Shown here in pieces: positions 34,380-45,576 of a DNA stretch of 60,000 bases (position 1 is the stretch's first letter; every line of letters starts with the position of its first letter). Made by a program: the position numbers and the translations under genes. This stretch comes from Owenia fusiformis (Eukaryota; Annelida; Polychaeta; Sabellida; Oweniidae): the NCBI GenBank assembly GCA_903813345.2, contig CAIIXF020000002.1:11492150-11552149 (forward strand). The letters are read 5' to 3'. The notes beneath the pieces are model-generated. The model had not been told where the DNA came from and searched no databases. It was given only the letters and a program-made list of their open reading frames with translations.

Positions 34380-37335
34380 GAGTCAATGAAAGGAATGTCT
34401 TTGCATTCCCTCCTCCGCTTGTATTGGAAGTGACTCGACCAAGTTGCATCCTTGTATTTTTCATTTTCTTATCTTGTATCTTTCAGGTACAACTATGAGA
34501 GAGATGCAGCAAACACACCAAGTTAGGGCGACAGCTGGATTAGTCTTTCGACAACTTTGAGCCATCATGTCCGGTCCACGTAAACAGTATCATGGGCGAG
34601 AGGTGTTCGTGTTCCTGTCACCAAAGCACCAAAGTAAGTACATTTTTTTCTATTCAATTATTACAACAGGTTAGTTCCTCTGTTTTCAGGTTCCCTTTCA
34701 GCTTGGAGATGAGGAGCCCGATGACCAACGACACAACCGAGACAACAGCTGCGTTCCTGCGTTCCTGCTACCTAAGTTAAGTATTCCTTCCTGGTTTTGC
34801 ATAGGGATGGGGGGCGCCTCCCAGTTTGATATTTACTTGTGGACTTTTGTTGGCCGACCCATATTTTTGGTGGAGAAACTTGGACTCTAAGGTAAAGTGG
34901 GAGGGGGGTGGTTGGGTTTCCGGGGGGATAGAGTTCATGTTTCAAAATCAAAAATATGGAAGTCTACTGGTTTATATCAAATTGGAAGAAATAAATTTTA
35001 TCTTTTGTAATATTCTGTAAATTTTTAGTAGTGTAGTGTAAAGTATAGTGTAAAGTTTTATTTAAAGTTTTTATGTAAAGTTTTATGTAAAATAACAACT
35101 ACTACAACATGTTTTATCTATTTGTAGCACAGATGGTGAAGTCCCTGCGAAAAGACGGTCCTGTTGGAATCACATTTTTTCCACGAGGGGACTAGGTCAA
35201 GTTTCCAGGACTTACAGTAGATGTCGCATTTTGACCAGTTTTATCTCTTGCAATCAGTTGCATCCCATTAGAAGGGGGGGGAACTCCCAGTACTATTCCA
35301 GTTTTCCTGCGGAATGGCAGTCCTGTTGAAATCACATTTGTCTCCATTAGGGGACTAGGTTGAGTTTCAAGGACCTACCGTACATGTCGCTCTGACCAGT
35401 TTTTATCTCTTGCAATCAATTGCATCCCATTAGCAGGGGGGGGGACTCCCAGTACTCTTCCAGTTTTCCTGCGGAAAGACAGTCCTGTTGAAATCACATT
35501 TGTCTCCATTAGGGGACTAGGTTGAGTTTCAAGGACTTACCGTAGATGTCGCTTTTGACCAGTTTTCATCTCTTGCAATCAGTTGCATCCCATTAGCAGG
35601 GGGGGGGGGAACTCCCAGTACTATTCCAGTTTTCGTGCGGAAGGACGGTCCTGTTGAAATCACATTTGTCTCCATTAGGGGACTAGGTTGAGTTTCAAGG
35701 ACGTACCGTACATGTCGCTCTGACCAGTTTTTATCTCTTGCAATCAATTGCATCCCATTAGCAGGGGGGGGGACTCCCAGTACTCTTCCAGTGTTCCTGC
35801 GGAAAGACAGTCCTGTTGAAATCACATTTGTCTCCATTAGGGGACTAGGTTGAGTTTCAAGGACTTACAGTAGATGTCTCATTTTGACCAGTATTATCTC
35901 TTGCAATCAGTTGCATCCCATTAGCAGGGGGGGGGGGACTCCCAGTAGTTTTTCAGTTTTCCGGCAGAAAGACAGTCCTGTTGAAATCACATTTGTCTCC
36001 ATTAGGGGACTAGGTTGAGTTTCAAGGACTTACTGTAGATGTCGCTTTTGACCAGTTTTTATCTCTTGCAATCAGTTGCATCCCATTAGCGGGGGGGGGG
36101 GCTGCTCCCAGTACTATTCTAGTTTTTCTTGGGGGGGAAGTCAAACAACCAGACAACCAACCAGACAACCAACCAACCAACTTACCGAACATCCAACCGA
36201 CCAACCAATGACCCAATAGGCTTAATCTATTAACTAACTTACTTACTAACCAACCAACTAACCAACCAGACAACCACCAGACCACCCAATAGGTTAAAAC
36301 TAACCAACCAACTAACTAATTAATCAACAAACTAATCAACACTCCATCCAACGAACCAAACAACCAACGAACCAGACAAGCAACGAACCAGACAAGCAAC
36401 GAACCTTATGACCAAGATCAGGGATCTGGTGCTTAGTATTGTATTGTATTGTATTGTATTGTATTGTATTGTATTGTATAGTTTTGTATTGTTTTGTTTT
36501 GTATTGTATTGTATTTCGTTGACCAGTACTTACTCAGTAATGATTCAATTTTAAAGTTGACTTCAAGTACTACTCCAGATCTAAATTTTGAAGGTCTGAA
36601 GTCTTGTGTTCATTTTAGCTACAGTTGTAGATTGAAGGATCTTTTCTTTTGGGTTTTCATGTTAAAATTGTGGGCTTAGTTTCGGGGTTTCTTTCTTTTT
36701 AATTGAACCATCGCTGATCTTTTCCTTAAATGTACTTCCAGGTGCAGTCCTCTTGCCTTGGAGAGAACAGAAAGAACCACAAAGGGAAAACCACAGAGAA
36801 TCTACAATTTGTGCTACCTACCTGCAGCATTTGTGATCTACATACCTCTTGCCTTGGAGAGAACAAAAAGAAACACAAAAGGAAAACCACAGAGAATCTG
36901 CAATTTGTGCTACCTATCTGCAGCATTTATATCTACATACCATCTTGTTAAAGGTACTGTAACACATAATCAGTTCTATCATTTGATGATTTTGCTCTCT
37001 GGTTCAGTACGGTTATTCCACAACGACACATTTTTCAATTGTTGGGATTCTAATCCCATTGTTGGCACTCTAATCCCATTGTTGGCACATGTATGTTTGG
37101 CAAACATTTTTTCTAAGAAATACACTAAAAGAGGACTGCCTTGATTTCACTTAATGTACAGATGTACCATGAAGCCATGTTTCATTATTTTCACATGTGG
37201 TCTGTGTTCTTAAAGAATATACATATGCTCAACTATTCCATTCTTCCTACAGAGTTACATCTGCCCAAGCAGTTAGTTGACTTGATGATATAAATCTTGA
37301 GCCAGGAGGGGTATAAGGCTATGACAGATTTACTA
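34380..37335 (+). repeat. Array unit 6
   Basis: Five extra minisatellite copies. A private GTTTCAAGGACGTACC change and a TTGGAAGAAATAAA variant are present, the latter shared with units 7 and 8. Exon A starts at 34487 (frameshifted). Confidence 0.9.
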
Positions 37336-38664
37336 GAGTCAATGAAAGGAATGTCTTTGCATTCCCTCCTCCGCTTGTATTGGAAGTGACTCGACCAAGT
37401 TGCATCCTTGTATTTTTCATTTTCTTATCTTGTATCTTTCAGGTACAACTATGAGAGAGATGCAGCAAACACACCAAGTTAGGGCGATAGCTGGATCAGT
37501 CTTTCGACAACTTTGAGCCATCAGGTCCGGTCCACATAAACAGTATCATGGGCGAGAGGTGTTCGTGTTCCTGTCACCAAAGCACCAAAGTAAGTACATT
37601 TTTTTCTATTCAATTATTACAACAGGTTAGTTCCTCTGTTTTCAGGTTCCCTTTCAGCTTGGAGATGAGGAGCCCGATGACCAACGACACAACCGAGACA
37701 ACAGCTGCGTTCCTGCGTTCCTGCTACCTAAGTTAAGTATTCCTTCCTGGTTTTGCATAGGGATGGGGGGCGCCTCCCAGTTTGATATTTACTTGTGGAC
37801 TTTTGTTGGCCGACCCATATTTTTGGTGGAGAAACTTGGACTCTAAGGTAAAGTGGGAGGGGGGTGGTTGGGTTTCCGGGGGGATAGAGTTCATGTTTCA
37901 AAATCAAAAATATGGAAGTCTACTGGTTTATATCAAATTGGAAGAAATAAATTTTATCTTTTGTAATATTCTGTAAATTTTTAGTAGTGTAGTGTAAAGT
38001 ATAGTGTAAAGTTTTATTTAAAGTTTTTATGTAAAGTTTTATGTAAAATAACAACTACTACAACATGTTTTATCTATTTGTAGCACAGATGGTGAAGTCC
38101 CTGCGAAAAGACGGTCCTGTTGGAATCACATTTTTTCCACGAGGGGACTAGGTCAAGTTTCCAGGACTTACAGTAGATGTCGCATTTTGACCAGTTTTAT
38201 CTCTTGCAATCAGTTGCATCCCATTAGAAGGGGGGGGGGGGGAACTCCCAGTACTATTCCAGTTTTCCTGCGGAATGGCAGTCCTGTTGAAATCACATTT
38301 GTCTCCATTAGGGGACTAGGTTGAGTTTCAAGGACCTACCGTACATGTCGCTCTGACCAGTTTTTATCTCTTGCAATCAATTGCATCCCATTAGCAGGGG
38401 GGGGGGACTCCCAGTACTCTTCCAGTTTTCCTGCGGAAAGACAGTCCTGTTGAAATCACATTTGTCTCCATTAGGGGACTAGGTTGAGTTTCAAGGACTT
38501 ACCGTAGATGTCGCTTTTGACCAGTTTTCATCTCTTGCAATCAGTTGCATCCCATTAGCAGGGGGGGGGGAACTCCCAGCACTATTCCAGTTTTCGTGCG
38601 GAAGGACGGTCCTGTTGAAATCACATTTGTCTCCATTAGGGGACTAGGTTGAGTTTCAAGGACC

Positions 38665-38671
38665 TACAGTA
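38665..38671. other. Tc1/mariner-type excision footprint, unit 7 minisatellite
   Basis: GGACCTACAGTACCGTACAT stands where sister repeats read GGACCTACCGTACAT. Again exactly CAGTA is added after a TA, giving TA-CAG-TA. Confidence 0.6.
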
Positions 38672-40290
38672 CCGTACATGTCGCTCTGACCAGTTTTTAT
38701 CTCTTGCAATCAATTGCATCCCATTAGCAGGGGGGACTCCCAGTACTCTTCCAGTTTTCCTGCGGAAAGACAGTCCTGTTGAAATCACATTTGTCTCCAT
38801 TAGGGGACTAGGTTGAGTTTCAAGGACTTACAGTAGATGTCGCATTTTGACCAGTATTATCTCTTGCAATCAGTTGCATCCCATTAGCAGGGGGGGGGGG
38901 ACTCCCAGTAGTTTTTCAGTTTTCCTGCAGAAAGACAGTCCTGTTGAAATTACATTTGTCTCCATTAGGGGACTAGGTTGAGTTTCAAGGACTTACTGTA
39001 GATGTCGCTTTTGACCAGTTTTTATCTCTTGCAATCAGTTGCATCCCATTAGCAGGGGGGGGCTGCTCCCAGTACTATTCTAGTTTTTCTTGGGGGGAAG
39101 TCAAACAACCAGACAACCAACCAGACAACCAACCAACCAACTTACCGAACATCCAACCGACCAACCAATGACCCAATAGGCTTAATCTATTAACTAACTT
39201 ACTTACTAACCAACCAACTAACCAACCAGACAACCACCAGACCACCCAATAGGTTAAAACTAACCAACCAACTAACTAATTAATCAACAAACTAATCAAC
39301 AGTCCATCCAACGAACCAAACAACCAACGAACCAGACAAGCAACGAACCAGACAAGCAACGAACCAGATGACCAAGATCATGGATCTAGTGCTTAGTATT
39401 GTATTGTATTGTATTGTATTGTATTGTATTGTATTGTATAGTTTTGTATTGTTTTGTTTTGTATTGTATTGTATTTCGTTGACCAGTACTTACTCAGTAA
39501 TGATTCAATTTTAAAGTTGACTTCAAGTACTACTCCAGATCTAAATTTTGAAGGTCTGAAGTCTTGTGTTCATTTTAGCTACAGTTGTAGATTGAAGGGT
39601 CTTTTCTTTTGGGTTTTCATGTTAAAATTGTGGGCTTAGTTTCGGGGTTTCTTTCTTTTTAATTGAACCATCGCTGATCTTTTCCTTAAATGTACTTCCA
39701 GGTGCAGTCCTCTTGCCTTGGAGAGAACAGAAAGAACCACAAAGGGAAAACCACAGAGAATCTACAATTTGTGCTACCTACCTGCAGCATTTGTGATCTA
39801 CATACCTCTTGCCTTGGAGAGAACAAAAAGAAACACAAAAGGAAAACCACAGAGAATCTGCAATTTGTGCTACCTATGTGCAGCATTTATATCTACATAC
39901 CATCTTGTTAAAGGTACTGTAACACATAATCAGTTCTATCATTTGATGATTTTGCTCTCTGGTTCAGTACGGTTATTCCACAACGACACATTTTTCAATT
40001 GTTGGGATTCTAATCCCATTGTTGGCACTCTAATCCCATTGTTGGCACATGTATGTTTGGCAAACATTTTTTCTAAGAAATACACTAAAAGAGGACTGCC
40101 TTGATTTCACTTAATGTACAGATGTACCATGAAGCCATGTTTCATTATTTTCACATGTGGTCTGTGTTCTTAAAGAATATACATATGCTCAACTATTCCA
40201 TTCTTCCTACAGAGTTACATCTGCCCAAGCAGTTAGTTGACTTGATGATATAAATCTTGAGCCAGGAGGGGTATAAGGCTATGACAGATT

Positions 40291-40297
40291 TACAGTA
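40291..40297. other. Tc1/mariner-type excision footprint, unit 7/8 junction
   Basis: GACAGATTTACAGTACTAGAG replaces GACAGATTTACTAGAG of the other units: a 5-bp CAGTA insertion after TA. The product TACAGTA is the same as at 33974 and 38665. Confidence 0.6.
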
Positions 40298-40300
40298 CTA

Positions 40301-43094
40301 GAGTCAATGAAAGGAATGTCTTTGCATTCCCTCCTCCGCTTGTATTGGAAGTGACTCGACCAAGTTGCATCCTTGTATTTTTCATTTTCTTATCTTGTAT
40401 CTTTCAGGTACAACTATGAGAGAGATGCAGCAAACACACCAAGTTAGGGCGACAGCTGGATCAGTCTTTCGACAACTTTGAGCCATCAGGTCCGGTCCAC
40501 GTTAACAGTATCATGGGCGAGAGGTGTTCGTGTTCCTGTCACCAAAGCACCAAAGTAAGTACATTTTTTTTCTATTCAATTATTACAACAGGTTAGTTCC
40601 TCTGTTTTCAGGTTCCCTTTCAGCTTGGAGATGAGGAGCCCGATGACCAACGACACAACCGAGACAACAGCTGCGTTCCTGCGTTCCTGCTACCTAAGTT
40701 AAGTATTCCTTCCTGGTTTTGCATAGGGATGGGGGGGCGCCTCCCAGTTTGATATTTACTTGTGGACTTTTGTTGGCCGACCCATATTTTTGGTGGAGAA
40801 ACTTGGACTCTAAGGTAAAGTGGGAGGGGGGTGGTTGGGTTTCCGGGGGGATAGAGTTCATGTTTCAAAATCAAAAATATGGAAGTCTACTGGTTTATAT
40901 CAAATTGGAAGAAATAAATTTTATCTTTTGTAATATTCTGTAAATTTTTAGTAGTGTAGTGTAAAGTATAGTGTAAAGTTTTATTTAAAGTTTTTATGTA
41001 AAGTTTTATGTAAAATAACAACTACTACAACATGTTTTATCTATTTGTAGCACAGATGGTGAAGTCCCTGCGAAAAGACGGTCCTGTTGGAATCACATTT
41101 TTTCCACGAGGGGACTAGGTCAAGTTTCCAGGACTTACAGTAGATGTCGCATTTTGACCAGTTTTATCTCTTGCAATCAGTTGCATCCCATTAGAAGGGG
41201 GGGGGAACTCCCAGTACTATTCCAGTTTTCCTGCGGAAGGACGGTCCTGTTGAAATCACATTTGTCTCCATTAGGGGACTAGGTTGAGTTTCAAGGACCT
41301 ACCGTACATGTCGCTCTGACCAGTTTTTATCTCTTGCAATCAATTGCATCCCATTAGCAGGGGGGGGACTCCCAGTACTCTTCCAGTTTTCCTGCGGAAA
41401 GACAGTCCTGTTGAAATCACATTTGTCTCCATTAGGGGACTAGGTTGAGTTTCAAGGACTTACCGTAGATGTCGCTTTTGACCAGTTTTCATCTCTTGCA
41501 ATCAGTTGCATCCCATTAGCAGGGGGGGAACTCCCAGTACTATTCCAGTTTTCGTGCGGAAGGACGGTCCTGTTGAAATCACATTTGTCTCCATTAGGGG
41601 ACTAGGTTGAGTTTCAAGGACCTACCGTACATGTCGCTCTGACCAGTTTTTATCTCTTGCAATCAATTGTATCCCATTAGCAGGGGGGGACTCCCAGTAC
41701 TCTTCCAGTTTTCCTGCGGAAAGACAGTCCTGTTGAAATCACATTTGTCTCCATTAGGGGACTAGGTTGAGTTTCAAGGACTTACAGTAGATGTCGCATT
41801 TTGACCAGTATTATCTCTTGCAATCAGTTGCATCCCATTAGCAGGGGGGGGCTGCTCCCAGTACTATTCTAGTTTTTCTTGGGGGGAAGTCAAACAACCA
41901 GACAACCAACCAGACAACCAACCAACCAACTTACCGAACATCCAACCGACCAACCAATGACCCAATAGGCTTAATCTATTAACTAACTTACTTACTAACC
42001 AACCAACTAACCAACCAGACAACCACCAGACCACCCAATAGGTTAAAACTAACCAACCAACTAACTAATTAATCAACAAACTAATCAACACTCCATCCAA
42101 CGAACCAAACAACCAACGAACCAGACAAGCAACGAACCAGACAAGCAATGAACCAGATGACCAAGATCATGGATCAAGTGCTTAGTATTGTATTGTATTG
42201 TATTGTATTGTATTGTATAGTTTTGTATTGTTTTGTTTTGTATTGTATTGTATTTCGTTGACCAGTACTTACTCAGTAATGATTCAATTTTAAAGTTGAC
42301 TTCAAGTACTACTCCAGATCTAAATTTTGAGGGTCTGAAGTCTTGTGTTCATTTTAGCTACAGTTGTAGATTGAAGGGTCTTTTCTTTTGGGTTTTCATG
42401 TTAAAATTGTGGGCTTAGTTTCGGGGTTTCTTTCTTTTTAATTGAACCATCGCTGATCTTTTCCTTAAATGTACTTTCAGGTGCAGTCCTCTTGCCTTGG
42501 AGAGAACAGAAAGAACCACAAAGGGAAAACCACAGAGAATCTACAATTTGTGCTACCTACCTGCAGCATTTGTGATCTACATACCTCTTGCCTTGGAGAG
42601 AACAAAAAGAAACACAAAAGGAAAACCACAGAGAATCTGCAATTTGTGCTACCTATCTGCAGCATTTATATCTACATACCATCTTGTTAAAGGTACTGTA
42701 ACACATAATCAGTTCTATCATTTGATGATTTTGCTCTCTGGTTCAGTACGGTTATTCCACAACGACACATTTTTCAATTGTTGGGATTCTAATCCCATTG
42801 TTGGCACTCTAATCCCATTGTTGGCACTCTAATCCCATTGTTGGCACATGTATGTTTGGCAAACATTTTTTCTAAGAAATACACTAAAAGAGGACTGCCT
42901 TGATTTCACTTAATGTACAGATGTACCATGAAGCCATGTTTCATTATTTTCACATGTGGTCTGTGTTCTTAAAGAATATACATATGCTCAACTATTCCAT
43001 TCTTCCTACAGAGTTACATCTGCCCAAGCAGTTAGTTGACTTGATGATATAAATCTTGAGCCAGGAGGGGTATAAGGCTCTGACAGATTTACTA
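40301..43094 (+). repeat. Array unit 8
   Basis: Four extra minisatellite copies. The TACAGTA footprint lies just before the unit landmark (40291-40297, at the unit 7/8 junction). There are three copies of the 20-bp repeat. Confidence 0.9.
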
Positions 43095-45576
43095 GAGTCA
43101 ATGAAAGGAATGTCTTTGCATTCCCTCCTCCGCTTGTATTGGAAGTGACTCGACCAAGTTGCATCCTTGTATTTTTCATTTTCTTATCTTGTATCTTTCA
43201 GGTACAACTATGAGAGAGATGCAGCAAACACACCAAGTTAGGGCGACAGCTGGATCAGTCTTTCGACAACTTTGAGCCATCAGGTCCGGTCCACGTAAAC
43301 AGTATCATAGGCGAGAGGTGTTCGTGTTCCTGTCACCAAAGCATCAAAGTAAGTACATTTTTTTTTCTATTCAATTATTACAACAGGTTAGTTCCTCTGT
43401 TTTCAGGTTCCCTTTCAGCTTGGAGATGAGGAGCCCGATGACCAACGACACAACCGAGACAACAGCTGCGTTCCTGCGTTCCTGCTACCTAAGTTAAGTA
43501 TTCCTTCCTGGTTTTGCATAGGGATGGGGGGCGCCTCCCAGTTTGATATTTACTTGTGGGCTTTTGTTGGCCGACCCATATTTTTGGTGGAGAAACTTGG
43601 ACTCTAAGGTTTAGTGGGAGGGGGGTGGTTGGGTTTCCGGGGGGATAGAGTTCATGTTTCAAAATCAAAAATATGGAAGTCTACTGGTTTATATCAAATT
43701 GGGAGAAATAAATTTTATCTTTTGTAATATTCTGTAAATTTTTAGTAGTGTAGTGTAAAGTATAGTGTAAAGTTTTATTTAAAGTTTTTATGTAAAGTTT
43801 TATGTAAAATAACAACTACTACAACATGTTTTATCTATTTGTAGCACAGATGGTGAAGTCCCTGCAAAAAGACGGTCCTGTTGGAATCACATTTTTTCCA
43901 CGAGGGGACTAGGTCAAGTTTCCAGGACTTACAGTAGATGTCGCATTTTGACCAGTTTTATCTCTTGCAATCAGTTGCATCCCATTAGAAGGGGGGGGGG
44001 GGGAACTCCCAGTACTATTCCAGTTTTCCTGCGGAATGGCAGTCCTGTTGAAATCACATTTGTCTCCATTAGGGGACTAGGTTGAGTTTCAAGGACCTAC
44101 CGTACATGTCGCTCTGACCAGTTTTTATCTCTTGCAATCAATTGCATCCCATTAACAGGGGGGGGGGGACTCCCAGTACTCTTCCAGTTTTCCTGCGGAA
44201 AGACAGTCCTGTTGAAATCACATTTGTCTCCATTAGGGGACTAGGTTGAGTTTCAAGGACTTACCGTAGATGTCGCTTTTGACCAGTTTTCATCTCTTGC
44301 AATCAGTTGCATCCCATTAGCAGGGGGGGGGGGCTGCTCCCAGTACTATTCTAGTTTTTCTTGGGGGGAAGTCAAACAACCAGACAACCAACCAGACAAC
44401 CAACCAACCAACTTACCGAACATCCAACCGACCAACCAATGACCCAATAGGCTTAATCTATTAACTAACTTACTTACTAACCAACCAACTAACCAACCAG
44501 ACAACCACCAGACCACCCAATAGGTTAAAACTAACCAACCAACTAACTAATTAATCAACAAACTAATCAACACTCCATCCAACGAACCAAACAACCAACG
44601 AACCAGACAAGCAACGAACCAGACAAGCAACGAACCTTATGACCAAGATCAGGGATCTAGTGCTTAGTATTGTATTGTATTGTATTGTATTGTATTGTAT
44701 TGTATTGTATTGTATTGTATAGTTTTGTATTGTTTTGTTTTGTATTGTATTGTATTTCGTTGACCAGTACTTACTCAGTTATGATTCAATTTTAAAGTTG
44801 ACTTCAAGTACTACTCCAGATCTAAATTTTGAAGGTCTGAAGTCTTGTGTTCATTTTAGCTACAGTTGTAGATTGAAGGGTCTTTTCTTTTGGGTTTTCA
44901 TGTTAAAATTGTGGGCTTAGTTTCGGGGTTTCTTTCTTTTTAATTGAACCATCGCTGATCTTTTCCTTAAATGTACTTCCAGGTGCAGTCCTCTTGCCTT
45001 GGAGAGAACAGAAAGAACCACAAAGGGAAAACCACAGAGAATCTACAATTTGTGCTACCTACCTGCAGCATTTGTGATCTACATACCTCTTGCCTTGGAG
45101 AGAACAAAAAGAAACACAAAAGGAAAACCACAGAGAATCTGCAATTTGTGCTACCTATCTGCAGCATTTATATCTACATACCATCTTGTTAAAGGTACTG
45201 TAACACATAATCAGTTCTATCATTTGATGATTTTGCTCTCTGGTTCAGTACGGTTATTCCACAACGACACATTTTTCAATTGTTGGGATTCTAATCCCAT
45301 TGTTGGCACTCTAATCCCATTGTTGGCACATGTATGTTTGGCAAACATTTTTTCTAAGAAATACACTAAAAGAGGACTGCCTTGATTTCACTTAATGTAC
45401 AGATGTACCATGAAGCCATGTTTCATTATTTTCACATGTGGTCTGTGTTCTTAAAGAATATACATATGCTCAACTATTCCATTCTTCCTACAGAGTTACA
45501 TCTGCCCAAGCAGTTAGTTGACTTGATGATATAAATCTTGAGCCAGGAGGGGTATAAGGCTATGACAGATTTACTA
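43095..45576 (+). repeat. Array unit 9
   Basis: Shortest interior unit, with only two extra minisatellite copies. Private changes include ATCATAGGCGAG in exon A, TCTAAGGTTTAGTGGG and CCCTGCAAAAAGACGG in exon C. Confidence 0.9.

Larger units (their letters stand above)
37336..40300 (+). repeat. Array unit 7
   Basis: Five extra minisatellite copies and a TACAGTA footprint at 38665-38671. Exon A starts at 37443 and has private changes (GGGCGATAGC, GTCCACATAAAC). Confidence 0.9.
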
